From Nectonema munidae (taxonomy: Eukaryota > Nematomorpha > Nectonematoida > Nectonematidae): a DNA stretch of 64,000 nt. Below are positions 61,201 to 64,000 of this stretch, one piece after another (the first letter of the stretch is position 1; every line of letters begins with the position of its first letter). A program made the translations under genes and the position numbers. The notes beneath the pieces were generated by a model. That model saw nothing but the letters and a program-made list of their open reading frames with translations. It was not told the DNA's origin and searched no databases. The DNA is taken from NCBI GenBank assembly GCA_030549495.1, contig JAUIRK010000740.1:62001-126000 (forward strand), written 5' to 3'.

Positions 61201-64000
61201 ATGCGAATATCCAAACTTTTTCAAACTGATACGGATATAGTAAAAACTAACCTTTTTGAAAAAACTTTACTACAAAAATAATATTTTTAAATATGGCATG
61301 CACTGCTATTGCAAGGTTTTAAAGGAAAAAAATCTGAGCATTTTTGTAAATGAAGATGTGGATACAAAATAACATCTTTACTTTTAGCGTCCTTCTTGTA
61401 TTCTCCGAAACCGACTCCCACTCTAAAATTTTAGACTCCGCCGACTGCTCAATCCGCGTTTTAAAACGTTAAATATTTTTGGTCCTTTAGGTTAAATTTA
61501 ATAAAATTTCGTGAATTAAGATGATTCAATTTTTTCCTAGATGTTGGTCCACAGGGGTTTTAGAAAACGCGTGGGATAAATTGTGAAAAAGAAATAAAGT
61601 TTTGCATCTATTTTATTGCAAACACTTCAAAGCGTTTTATTTTAAAAAAATTGGCTTCCTTGAGATAAGTGCGTGTTTCATAAATAATAATATTCATGAT
61701 TAGTCTTTTGGATTAACAAATTATCCAGGGAGGCGTGAGAACATTTGGTTTCGTAACGCGCCGGAGTGTAAATGGCAGAATAAGTTGGGGAAAATTATTT
61801 GAGTCTATATTGTATCGGAAGGCGATTTCCGAATAATCGAGTATCGTACTGACTGTATTACCGTTAACTCTTTAATTGTTTAGCCTTTTCATTCGTTCTT
61901 CAAAAGACTGACACCATACTCTGAATAGGCTGTGCCAAAGGTTCTCTTCCCAGAATATTTACCAGAGATCGTTTTTAGTGTCGTGGTATAAAACCTTCAC
62001 TTGCTTAGAGTATAGCATATCTCTAGATAAGGCTTTTGTTATGCATGCAGTAGTACTAGAACATCCAAATCTAAAAGGGCATTTATGACCATCTGTTATA
62101 ATAACTGGTGAAAAGCAATAATAAGGAATAAACGCTTTATTACATGCAATGACTGGTGATAACTGTGTCTCTATGTTCTAATGGGAAAGTCTAAAAAACA
62201 AAATAATCTTGGCTAACCTGTTCTATTCATTCAATTTTATATCCTGATTCCCTGTCTATTTTCGTCAAAAACGTTAACTATTTGAAATGTCCTCTCGCTG
62301 CTATAATGAAACTGCTGGTTCATCGAATGAATTTATGAAGCTCATGATAGCTATAAATCCTACTTTCAGGAAAATGCAGGATGAGTTTATGAAAAGCTAT
62401 AAATCTCCAAATTGTTTGTCTTCACGATCGCGTGAAGAATTGTTTCTAGCCCAAGCTTTATTCAGATAATTAAGATGAAATTCTAATAGAATCCTAAGAG
62501 ATGAGTGTAAAAATAATCCCCAATATTGAGAAAGTGCAACTCTGATCTAAATAGCATGAAACTGAAAGAAACATTGTTTCTTCTTATGTATACATACACG
62601 AGACAGTTGTTTTCTACAGAAAAAGTTTTGGCGTTATTAGTATAGCTTATTAATACATCACTTTTTTTGAAAATAATGAAATCCAATGCTTTATTATATA
62701 AAGTTGCAAAGATTGCTCCTACCCAGTCAAAGTAAAGCAAATATTTCTTTGTATCCACTTCAAAGCAATGCCAGCATTTTTATTAAATTCCTCTGTTTAT
62801 AAAAATGCATATTTAAACCTTTGAAGACGCCTGTGATACGAGTGTACTAAAAAATGAAAAGCTTTAAATATACAAAATTCAATTGCAACTGAAAACAGAT
62901 CTTTGTTCTTCAAAATTCTCGTCGTCAATGTTTTAAATAACGATCTTAAATCTCAACATGAATATACATTATACAAAAGAGGCGCTGAAAATTCTATAAA
63001 TAATAATTTGCAGATCTAAAGTTGAACAAAGTTTGGGAAAAGATGCTTTAGATCTATTTCCCCTTGAAACTACATCGATTGTACATTTATAATTTTATAT
63101 ATAGTATTGATATTAGACGTATCAAATATTTTTATTGGTACCTCAAATAAATAAGCCTTCTTGAAAAGCAGCATTTTTGTCTGTAAGAAATGAAATTCAA
63201 CTATGATAATTTTATTTCCTTTTGGCATTTGAAAAATTTAACATTCCACCTGTAAATGGCGTATTTGCTCTTTTAGATAAAAGATTCAAAGATGAGTATA
63301 ACGATAATTGGCAACAAACCAGTGTCTAATGATGGGCTCTCTTTGTCAAATCTCACTCAAATCAAGATTGAGCGTCTGAAAGAACTTTTGAAGTCGTGTA
63401 TCAGGTTGATCCACTGTCGACCAAATAAGAAGAGCGCATGTAAATTGTTCAACTTAAAGCATCTCACTGCCGATTTTGCTTCAAATGAAAAAAAAATTAT
63501 GCGTTTGGTAATTCCGTTTTGTATCTTTTGTAAGCGTTTTAAACATTTTCATTAAACGTGCTTCATTGCATGCACCCTTAATCAGACGTATTTCATTCAT
63601 TTCTTTACTTTCCACATTTTATTTACAATGTGTTTAAAAGTATGTATTGGACTTATACACTGGTCAACCATAACAATTGCAAATATCAATATTTTTCTAG
63701 CCTCATATTATATCTCCTAGAACAAGGTGAGGTATCTTATATCCTGGAATGAAAAGGCATATTAGAGCTATTGTGCATCAAATGTTTTTCAATTCACACA
63801 TTTTTTCTTTTATATCTTCGTGTCTATAACTGCAAAATATAATATATCACAATATTTTGTCAATTGCCTAGAAGTGTTAAAATAAAAAAGAGCATTGTTT
63901 ATACCAGAAAATTGCAGGTCAAATATATGTTTTACAGGATTTTGCCAGAAAGCGGCCCCCTTCTTTATGGCACGGGTATGGAAACATTGGTTACGGTTAA
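16109..64000 (+). CDS. IARS1: Isoleucyl-tRNA synthetase, cytoplasmic (23 exons traced, 3' end outside window)
   Basis: The enzyme charges tRNA-Ile with isoleucine in the cytosol, in animals usually within the multi-synthetase complex. Exons: 16109-16224, 16286-16442, 20808-21062, 22572-22782, 27332-27416, 27925-27985, 31628-31726, 31786-31908, 33642-33832, 38202-38402, 40676-40870, 44869-44955, 45638-45721, 46132-46276, 47531-47663, 51665-51834, 53951-54078, 54226-54328, 54848-55073, 60351-60482, 60654-60973, 63277-63404, 63938-64000. All introns are GT-AG and the phases fit throughout. Class I signatures are present: HYGH (HIGH motif, exon 2) and KMSKR (KMSKS motif, exons 12-13). So are the CP1 editing domain ([18 protein letters not shown]), WFESGSMP, and the tRNA-binding helical domain. 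The start was chosen to match the animal N-terminus; an upstream in-frame Met lies at 16046. Only exons 5 and 20-23 diverge much from human. Confidence 0.95.
16286..16442 (+). CDS. IARS1: IARS1 exon 2 (HIGH motif)
   Basis: It encodes the beginning of the Rossmann catalytic domain: [20 protein letters not shown] with the HYGH ATP-binding signature, and GWDCHGLPV at the end. It is almost identical to animal IARS1 here. Phase 0 donor GTATGC. Confidence 0.97.
16693..16828. mobile_element. TTAA-bounded micro-element, copy A
   Basis: 136 bases flanked by TTAA, with ends TTAACCCGTTAAC and its complement GTTAACGGGTTAA. The interior carries TCGTCTGCG and ATATCGTCTG boxes (reverse of GCAGACGA) and a tandem pair GTCGACTTTA. 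TTAA is the piggyBac target, so a piggyBac-type MITE is the best guess. It sits in IARS1 intron 2 and abuts copy B. Confidence 0.6.
16825..16953. mobile_element. TTAA-bounded micro-element, copy B
   Basis: 129 bases sharing a TTAA with copy A. It contains GCAGACGA three times with unequal spacing and a hairpin ATGTTCC/GGAACAT, and ends AAATGGGTTAA. It matches 50293-50429 almost base for base in the interior. Copies A (reversed) and B share the boxed half but differ in the other half, as if two variants of one family. Confidence 0.6.
17780..18890 (+). pseudogene. hAT transposase remnant
   Basis: The plus strand shows hAT transposase blocks in the right order. [17 protein letters not shown] comes first (17800-17860). 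[20 protein letters not shown] follows, with a long helical stretch, in an open frame (18002-18394). The C-terminal dimerisation end is [20 protein letters not shown] near 18780-18840. Closest in style are the P52rIPK/zinc-finger-MYM-like hAT proteins. At least three frame changes and stops separate the blocks, so it is dead. It lies in IARS1 intron 2 in the same orientation as the gene. No inverted ends were recognised. Confidence 0.8.
18900..19980. other. IARS1 intron 2, middle part
   Basis: No coding signal. GTGGGTGGACAACCTTTTAT at about 19324 resembles the end of a hAT-type non-autonomous element, but I found no partner end. Confidence 0.4.
19990..20270 (+). mobile_element. LINE 3' fragment (C-terminal tail of a reverse transcriptase)
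   Basis: The translation gives IAEINNLRW, then in the next frame [18 protein letters not shown], then [10 protein letters not shown]-x-GHVLR followed by a basic RGRP motif is the usual end of RTE-like LINE polyproteins. One frame change splits the first motif at about 20040, and the rest is degraded. It lies in IARS1 intron 2. Confidence 0.5.
20808..21062 (+). CDS. IARS1: IARS1 exon 3
   Basis: It encodes [12 protein letters not shown] through GLVYKSFK (85 codons), including [14 protein letters not shown] and [10 protein letters not shown], continuous with GLPV of exon 2. The acceptor is TTTTCAG. The donor GTTGGT is weaker than usual but is the only one that keeps the frame with exon 4. Confidence 0.93.
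21346..22050. mobile_element. Non-autonomous hAT-like element
   Basis: The ends GGATGTCCAACC (21349) and GGTTGGACATCC (22049) are perfect 12-base inverted repeats of a type common in hAT MITEs, with CTGGGCCGTA/TTTGGCCCGTA inside them. No 8-base target duplication is evident, so the exact limits are uncertain. The 0.7-kb interior does not code. IARS1 intron 3. Confidence 0.6.
22572..22782 (+). CDS. IARS1: IARS1 exon 4 (editing domain begins)
   Basis: It encodes [16 protein letters not shown], then [20 protein letters not shown], the Thr-rich motif of the CP1 editing domain that hydrolyses mischarged Val-tRNA. The donor GTATAT at 22783 is followed only 22 bases later by the end of a Tigger-like transposon. 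Confidence 0.96.
22805..23700 (+). mobile_element. Tigger-like element with decayed transposase
   Basis: Directly after a TA, CAGTCAAGTTTCCCTAAACC begins a Tigger/pogo-type end, with the related ACATTTCTCTAAACCGAC just inside. At 23272-23640 the plus strand encodes scraps of the DDE domain: [23 protein letters not shown] (family NYxANKKAWMTG) and [11 protein letters not shown] (family IRSFKxxYRK), in two frames with stops. The right end was not found, and a LINE joins it at about 23820. The left end lies 22 bases past the IARS1 exon 4 donor. Confidence 0.72.
23820..26100 (-). mobile_element. RTE-like LINE, decayed copy 1
   Basis: Read leftwards, an AP-endonuclease domain comes first (about 26095-25430: [32 protein letters not shown]). 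A linker with [19 protein letters not shown] follows (25206-24961), then the reverse transcriptase: [46 protein letters not shown] and FRYLGVNIT near 23860. The YADD catalytic motif is intact. The type is that of 'craniofacial development protein 2-like' endonuclease-reverse transcriptases. Several frameshifts and stops break it, and the 3' end is missing. IARS1 intron 4, antisense. Confidence 0.85.
24936..24966 (+). repeat. Helitron-end-like motif inside the LINE
   Basis: CCACCACGGGACCGGTTAGT is a variant of the motif at 31216-31235 and 40308-40325. It interrupts the LINE linker between ...AKERWLY and the ...[10 protein letters not shown] part, with no more than about 30 foreign bases. It may be a short footprint or chance similarity. 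Confidence 0.35.
26789..27258. mobile_element. Non-autonomous hAT element with 8-bp target duplication
   Basis: The element starts CGGTGGCGTAACTAGG and ends GGTTACACCACTG, giving 13-14-base imperfect inverted ends. Both flanks read ACTTTATA (26781-26788 and 27259-27266), a perfect 8-base duplication that identifies hAT. A GC-rich left part (GGGGCGGTCCGCCCC) and a run of 14 C near 27218 stand out in this AT-rich intron. No coding sequence. IARS1 intron 4. Confidence 0.88.
27332..27416 (+). CDS. IARS1: IARS1 exon 5
   Basis: It encodes about 28 residues ([20 protein letters not shown] ...LSE) in the variable part of the editing domain, where human has a divergent stretch. Support comes from the consensus donor GTAAGT, the acceptor TTTTTTTAG, and phases that join exons 4 and 6 exactly. 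Confidence 0.8.
27417..28399. other. IARS1 introns 5 and 6, unique parts
   Basis: Apart from exon 6, I see no gene, repeat end or RNA signal here. Confidence 0.5.
27925..27985 (+). CDS. IARS1: IARS1 exon 6
   Basis: A 61-base exon encoding [20 protein letters not shown], aligned with human FPGAYLKGKKYRPLFDYF. Acceptor TTGTTTAG, donor GTAAGC, leaving phase 0. Confidence 0.88.
28400..28545 (+). repeat. Dispersed repeat shared with 35030-35170
   Basis: The segment and 35030-35170 share, in the same order, TTGATTG...ATCAAAGAATATTA, TTGGATTAAC and CTTTTTGACAG/CGG...TTTTGAT, then AAATCAACACCAGAA. About 70 percent of bases agree by eye. A third, weaker relative lies at 35590-35640. The type is unknown; it may be the body of a non-autonomous Helitron. 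Confidence 0.5.
28765..29383 (-). mobile_element. RTE-like LINE, endonuclease fragment (copy 2)
   Basis: This block matches 25328-25941 closely, including the open 88-codon piece 29129-28863 with [20 protein letters not shown]. It has Asp where copy 1 has Val in GDFNA(D/V)VG, the usual residue in this family. Only the endonuclease part is present, so it is a truncated insertion or a segment carried by another element. IARS1 intron 6, antisense. Confidence 0.85.
29440..31150 (-). mobile_element. Helitron Rep/helicase, N-terminal part (decayed)
   Basis: Reading leftwards from 31082, an open frame of 291 codons (30207) starts with five tandem 23-residue repeats ([17 protein letters not shown] type). 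It continues into the Helitron N-terminal domain: [34 protein letters not shown]. Beyond it, in other frames, come [17 protein letters not shown] (about 30070), [16 protein letters not shown] (about 29900), [15 protein letters not shown] (about 29750) and [13 protein letters not shown] (about 29510). That is the run-up to the HUH nuclease motif, where the copy ends. Several frameshifts and stops lie after the first frame; no helicase domain. IARS1 intron 6. Confidence 0.85.
31200..31235 (+). repeat. Helitron-type terminus
   Basis: A stem-loop TTTCG-CT-CGAAA (31204-31215) is followed by ACGACCACGGGACCGGCTAGT, where CTAG is at 31231-31234. A hairpin, a short spacer and CTAG|T form the standard Helitron 3' end. 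The adjacent Rep gene points away from it, so either this is the end of another copy or, read on the minus strand, it is the 5' end (TCCCGTGGTCG...) of the Rep element. Confidence 0.55.
31628..31726 (+). CDS. IARS1: IARS1 exon 7 (editing site)
   Basis: A 33-codon exon ending in [15 protein letters not shown]. This is the GTGVVHxAPxFG motif that forms the editing pocket. Both splice sites are canonical. Confidence 0.95.
31786..31908 (+). CDS. IARS1: IARS1 exon 8 (editing Asp)
   Basis: 41 codons beginning DDYRICLKY, which supplies the acidic residue following the HQAPYFG motif, and including [12 protein letters not shown]. Only 59 bases of intron separate it from exon 7. Donor GTAATA. Confidence 0.94.
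32903..33297. mobile_element. Non-autonomous hAT element with 8-bp target duplication
   Basis: Ends CAGGGGTCAGGAACC and GGTTCCCGGCCCCTG are near-perfect inverted repeats. Both flanks read ATATAGGG (32895-32902 and 33298-33305). CTATGGCTCGCGAGCCA near the left and TATATGGCTCTCAGGGG near the right are typical of hAT MITEs with CAGGGGTC ends. IARS1 intron 8, no coding sequence. Confidence 0.9.
33642..33832 (+). CDS. IARS1: IARS1 exon 9
   Basis: It encodes [17 protein letters not shown], then [20 protein letters not shown] and WFIRVE, the end of the editing insertion and return to the catalytic fold. The exon ends in phase 2 inside a Trp codon at GTACAC. Confidence 0.95.
34066..34140 (-). repeat. 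tRNA-derived SINE-like copy
   Basis: On the minus strand an A-box-like TTAGCTAGATTACTGG is followed, at tRNA spacing, by a B box GAGTTCAAATCC. The acceptor ends do not pair, so it is not a tRNA gene. IARS1 intron 9. Confidence 0.5.
34240..35005 (-). pseudogene. piggyBac-like transposase remnant
   Basis: The minus strand reads, in order, [14 protein letters not shown] (about 34980), [15 protein letters not shown], then an open 77-codon frame (34804-34571) with [30 protein letters not shown] and [13 protein letters not shown]. All are blocks of the piggyBac DDE domain and its C-terminal part. Stops and shifts interrupt it, and no TTAA ends were identified. It differs from the family at 58314. 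IARS1 intron 9, antisense. Confidence 0.75.
35171..36745. other. IARS1 intron 9, unassigned
   Basis: AT-rich intron. TTGAGCGAAGCGAATCC at 35227 echoes the stem-loop of the Helitron-type ends, and 35590-35640 weakly resembles the dispersed repeat at 28400. I see no coding sequence. Confidence 0.4.
36746..36866 (+). repeat. ~45-bp tandem repeat built on the Helitron stem-loop
   Basis: Three diverged units begin at 36746, 36791 and 36834. Each has CTAT(T/G)TTTCGAGCGAAG-like stem sequence followed by GAAA...AAACA and ACCAATGATC. The same unit precedes the Helitron-type end at 40271-40300 (CTACCAATGATCCTATGTTT). This may be an internal tandem region of a non-autonomous Helitron. Confidence 0.55.
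37020..37640 (-). pseudogene. piggyBac-like transposase remnant
   Basis: The minus strand contains [20 protein letters not shown] (about 37500-37560) and [20 protein letters not shown] with YGLKIYW after it (about 37390-37475). Weaker blocks such as [12 protein letters not shown] (about 37235) follow. These are consecutive parts of a piggyBac transposase, the second being the highly conserved DEQ(L)xxxRGR...SKPxKYGxK block. Frame changes separate them. IARS1 intron 9, antisense. It may be a neighbour or a different piece of the copy at 34240-35005. Confidence 0.72.
37641..38201. other. IARS1 intron 9, 3' part
   Basis: No repeat or coding signal other than the exon 10 acceptor. Confidence 0.5.
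38202..38402 (+). CDS. IARS1: IARS1 exon 10
   Basis: It encodes [20 protein letters not shown], then [15 protein letters not shown], the strongly conserved catalytic segment [17 protein letters not shown]. Phase 2 donor GTAATC. Confidence 0.96.
38980..39716 (-). mobile_element. LINE (RTE-like), 5'-truncated copy with target duplication
   Basis: An open 234-codon frame (39708-39004) covers the C-terminal part of a LINE polyprotein: a Cys-rich FICRSCK segment, [55 protein letters not shown] and [17 protein letters not shown]. The element ends in (GAT)n at 38980-38995. TTTGCTCTTT flanks both sides (38970-38979 and 39717-39726), a target-site duplication. The frame is intact, so the insertion is fairly young. 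IARS1 intron 10, antisense. Confidence 0.9.
39727..40675 (+). repeat. Intron 10 remainder with a Helitron-type terminus
   Basis: The stem-loop GTTTCG-AG-CGAAAC (40286-40299) and AACGACCACGGGACTGGCTAGT, with CTAG at 40321-40324, form a Helitron 3' end like that at 31200-31235. The 5' limit is unknown; ATTGGTTGAAATTATTTA at 40120 may be inside the copy. The rest of the intron shows nothing. Confidence 0.5.
40676..40870 (+). CDS. IARS1: IARS1 exon 11
   Basis: It encodes [20 protein letters not shown] and [16 protein letters not shown], the active-site WFESGSMP motif and the GxDQxRGW strand. Splitting of the final Trp codon matches exon 12. Confidence 0.96.
40871..41718. other. IARS1 intron 11, 5' part
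   Basis: No intact gene. 41180-41460 on the plus strand has short stretches such as [19 protein letters not shown] and LMNRVFG in different frames. They look like old pol-type coding DNA of a retroelement fossil and are too decayed to assign firmly. Confidence 0.35.
41719..43286 (-). CDS. Transposase-like protein of unassigned family (two overlapping frames)
   Basis: The minus strand has 248 codons (43234-42488, open back to 43286 without a Met) and then 258 codons (42495-41719) that overlap by 8 bases in another frame. The first is lysine-rich at the start, then has [48 protein letters not shown] and [12 protein letters not shown]. The second has [56 protein letters not shown] and [14 protein letters not shown]. 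Asp in CFDTTSSN, a CxxH, and a late HAERGF echo the hAT-type RNase H fold. I recall similar uncharacterised proteins in other animals but cannot name the family. One frameshift near 42490 probably split a single ~520-residue gene. IARS1 intron 11, antisense. Confidence 0.65.
43289..44450 (+). mobile_element. LTR retrotransposon fossil, 3' part (Ty3/gypsy-like)
   Basis: This is a broken, incomplete fossil of an LTR element. It keeps the end of pol (RNase H side into integrase-side sequence) and, from about 44170, a non-coding 3' part that looks like an LTR with a TATATATA box (about 44357) and an AATAAA signal (about 44412). The 5' half, gag and the other LTR are absent. It has several breaks, and about 0.3 kb remains continuously open. 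The family assignment is tentative. Age cannot be estimated without the second LTR, but it looks old. IARS1 intron 11, sense orientation. Confidence 0.6.
44869..44955 (+). CDS. IARS1: IARS1 exon 12
   Basis: It encodes [20 protein letters not shown] and ICNGLILAS, aligned with human FYTLLVLATALFGQPPFKN. Acceptor ATTAAG is short of pyrimidines, but the phase and protein match are exact. Confidence 0.92.
45082..45138. repeat. TTAA micro-element fragment (copy A type)
   Basis: About 55 bases match the right half of copy A (16765-16822), including CTGCTTTACATTAGATATCG and TCTGATTATTCTG, ending GGTCGTTAATG where copy A has GCTCGTTAACGG. IARS1 intron 12. Confidence 0.65.
45638..45721 (+). CDS. IARS1: IARS1 exon 13 (KMSKS motif)
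   Basis: It encodes [20 protein letters not shown] and [13 protein letters not shown] is the class I KMSKS loop that stabilises the adenylation transition state, with the Arg variant usual in animal IARS1. Acceptor CTTTTTAG. Confidence 0.97.
45722..47530. other. IARS1 introns 13 and 14, no firm feature
   Basis: Apart from exon 14 nothing is clear. ATTACCGGATAAACGAGTCC (45998) and GTGCCGGATTAATCGTTTTA (47203) resemble Tigger-type ends but lack partners. A 24-base direct duplication lies at 46760-46808. Confidence 0.35.
46132..46276 (+). CDS. IARS1: IARS1 exon 14
   Basis: 48 codons including [18 protein letters not shown] and [15 protein letters not shown], the start of the anticodon-binding helical domain. 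Ends in phase 0 after SYEN at donor GTAATA. Confidence 0.96.
47531..47663 (+). CDS. IARS1: IARS1 exon 15
   Basis: It encodes [13 protein letters not shown]..., then [20 protein letters not shown] and DEMH, aligned with human NITDRWILSFMQSLIGFFETEM. The acceptor TTTTCATAG and donor GTATTA give phase 0 in and phase 1 out, exactly what exons 14 and 16 require. Confidence 0.88.
48369..49385 (+). mobile_element. LINE (RTE-like), 5'-truncated copy with target duplication
   Basis: An open frame of about 300 codons (from about 48373 to 49287) runs [34 protein letters not shown] (the catalytic YADD), then a finger [20 protein letters not shown]...C...C, then [34 protein letters not shown] and [15 protein letters not shown]. 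The 3' tail is (GAT)n. ATAAAGTAA(A/C)ATAAAAT flanks both sides (48352-48368 and 49386-49402), a 17-base duplication with one mismatch. It is the same family as 38980-39716, slightly more degraded at the C-terminus. IARS1 intron 15. Confidence 0.92.
49403..51664. repeat. IARS1 intron 15 remainder with repeat copies
   Basis: 49540-49605 matches 14515-14578. 51360-51545 matches the dispersed repeat 14885-15190. 50940-51300 is A/T low complexity. No coding exon is visible. Confidence 0.5.
50293..50429. mobile_element. TTAA-bounded micro-element, copy B type
   Basis: 137 bases from TTAACCCATTTAAGACCA to TGGTCGTAAATGGGTTAA, an 18-base inverted repeat with one mismatch. The interior matches copy B (16825-16953) nearly throughout, including the boxes AACGCAGACGATTTATAT and AAGCAGACGA and the hairpin ATGTTCC/GGAACA. 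IARS1 intron 15. Confidence 0.75.
51665..51834 (+). CDS. IARS1: IARS1 exon 16
   Basis: It encodes [20 protein letters not shown] and [15 protein letters not shown], then [12 protein letters not shown]. It is the conserved core of the anticodon-binding domain. Acceptor TTCGTTTAG, donor GTACTT. Confidence 0.96.
51835..53950. other. IARS1 intron 16, no feature recognised
   Basis: Short open stretches on the minus strand (for example 52974-52753) have no recognisable family. A transposon fossil is possible, but I could not support one. Confidence 0.4.
53951..54078 (+). CDS. IARS1: IARS1 exon 17
   Basis: It encodes [20 protein letters not shown] and on to [12 protein letters not shown], matching human APYTPFLTELMYQNL...SIHYLMLP. 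Donor GTGAGT, phase 2. Confidence 0.93.
54226..54328 (+). CDS. IARS1: IARS1 exon 18
   Basis: It encodes [20 protein letters not shown] and RNTLPVK, near-identical to the human [20 protein letters not shown] segment. Donor GTAAGT, phase 0. Confidence 0.96.
54848..55073 (+). CDS. IARS1: IARS1 exon 19
   Basis: It encodes [20 protein letters not shown] and [13 protein letters not shown], through FIKNL. It corresponds to human YPLKEIVVIHQDPEAL and ELNVRKVTLSTD. Donor GTAAGT leaves one base of a Ser codon. Confidence 0.93.
55850..55935 (-). repeat. tRNA-like or SINE-like fragment
   Basis: The minus strand has ACCATGGTAGAAGTAACAAA, followed by a T-arm-like GGGTTCGATTCCGG at tRNA spacing, in IARS1 intron 19. 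The anticodon arm is not formed, so a SINE or decayed tRNA copy is likelier than a gene. Confidence 0.45.
55990..56660 (-). mobile_element. LINE fragment of the CR1/Jockey group
   Basis: On the minus strand the reverse transcriptase reads [31 protein letters not shown] (about 56430), [11 protein letters not shown] (about 56340), then [17 protein letters not shown] (about 56190-56230). NxRPISLL...FSKILE and DFSKAFDxVxH are diagnostic of this group and differ from the two RTE-like families. One stop and frame changes break it. Coding-like scraps continue to about 57850 and may be its upstream part. IARS1 intron 19, antisense. Confidence 0.8.
56661..58080. other. IARS1 intron 19, probable upstream part of the LINE
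   Basis: Minus-strand scraps such as [18 protein letters not shown] near 57400-57470 suggest more decayed LINE sequence, without a firm match. A pair of related segments, CAGATATATCTGTAA(A/G)GATG and CAGATATGATCTGTAAGGATG (about 57157 and 57279), is repeated 120 bases apart. Confidence 0.35.
58081..59932 (+). mobile_element. piggyBac-type DNA transposon, decayed
   Basis: The right end GGGTCAATTTGACCCGTTCC, then CGGAG, stops at TTAA (59929-59932) and contains the perfect palindrome GGGTCAATTTGACCC. A candidate left end is TTAACCTAATGCACGG at 58081, partly similar to the inverse of the right end. The body encodes a transposase from 58314: a 162-codon open frame ([45 protein letters not shown]). 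Downstream blocks lie in several frames ([54 protein letters not shown]). IARS1 intron 19. Confidence 0.82.
58314..58802 (+). pseudogene. piggyBac transposase, N-terminal open part
   Basis: The frame starts [20 protein letters not shown] and keeps the acidic/Ser-rich N-terminus and the first conserved block of piggyBac transposases (EWKTI...[32 protein letters not shown]). It then stops. About 320 further residues of similarity follow to 59780 in at least four frame segments, ending in a Cys-containing CYVCSKRN. The enzyme is dead. Confidence 0.8.
60351..60482 (+). CDS. IARS1: IARS1 exon 20
   Basis: It encodes [20 protein letters not shown] and [17 protein letters not shown], aligned with human EELEQFQKTGTIVVEGHELHDEDIRLMYTFD. 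Acceptor TTGTTTAG. The preceding intron (5277 bases) is the longest and carries a LINE and a piggyBac element. Confidence 0.9.
60654..60973 (+). CDS. IARS1: IARS1 exon 21
   Basis: It encodes [20 protein letters not shown] and [19 protein letters not shown], the conserved C-terminal segment shared with bacterial-type IleRS, then a divergent region ending QEEVV. The donor is GTAAGG at 60974; GTGGTT at 60968 would also keep the frame. Confidence 0.92.
60974..63276. other. IARS1 intron 21
   Basis: CGATTTCCGAATAATCGAGT then ATCGTACTGACTG, ending at TA (61856-61857), resembles the right end of a Tigger-type element, but its left partner was not found. A 60-codon frame (62287-62469) has no similarity I recognise. 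Otherwise empty. Confidence 0.4.
63277..63404 (+). CDS. IARS1: IARS1 exon 22 (UNE-I region)
   Basis: It encodes [20 protein letters not shown] and [18 protein letters not shown]. This fits the human stretch LKGSELEITLTRG...LLKLKSVVTSIFG at the start of the eukaryote-specific UNE-I appendix. The acceptor CTCTTTTAG is good. The donor at 63405 (GTTGAT) is chosen by phase; a second donor (GTAATT) lies at 63508. Confidence 0.7.
63938..64000 (+). CDS. IARS1: IARS1 exon 23 (partial, tentative)
   Basis: After acceptor TTTTACAG the frame reads [20 protein letters not shown] to the edge of the window, in phase with exon 22. It would belong to the UNE-I repeats that bind partners in the synthetase complex. 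Similarity is weak here. In another frame the segment ends in TAA at the last bases, so the call depends on exon 22's donor. Confidence 0.5.
   Translation, partial: DFARKRPPSLWHGYGNIGYG

Noticed and set aside
62287-62469. 60-codon frame in IARS1 intron 21 as an extra exon
   Set aside because: It ends in a stop, does not fit the IARS1 phase and has no similarity to the family.

Overview
The window is nuclear DNA of a metazoan, most likely an invertebrate. It is very AT-rich, has spliced genes with GT-AG introns of 0.06 to 5.3 kb, and is crowded with old transposons of many superfamilies. I cannot place it below that level. Nothing suggests a bacterial, viral or organellar origin.

Only two host genes are convincing, both on the + strand. 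ELAC2 (tRNase Z, long form, 815 codons) lies at 4939-7386 as one uninterrupted reading frame. IARS1 (cytoplasmic isoleucyl-tRNA synthetase) starts at 16109 and runs off the right edge. I could trace 23 exons with compatible phases, giving about 1138 residues up to base 64000 against about 1260 in human. Both products act on tRNA (3' end maturation and isoleucylation), but nothing shows that they are co-regulated.

Layout: 1-4938 holds a foldback element, a tRNA-derived SINE and a nearly whole pogo-type element (1819-3617). 4939-7400 is ELAC2. 7400-16100 is intergenic with a SINE, decayed hAT pieces, a Helitron-like end, a large near-perfect hairpin and a 28-bp tandem array. 16109-64000 is IARS1, whose introns carry hAT, piggyBac, Tigger-like, Helitron, RTE-like and CR1/Jockey-like LINE copies, TTAA-bounded micro-elements, an LTR-element fossil, and a transposase-like gene I cannot assign (41719-43286).

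The best leads are the unassigned transposase-like gene, the TTAA micro-elements with repeated GCAGACGA boxes, the Helitron-like ends whose orientation conflicts with the neighbouring Rep gene, and two LINE copies with clear target-site duplications that carry a Cys-rich finger behind the reverse transcriptase.
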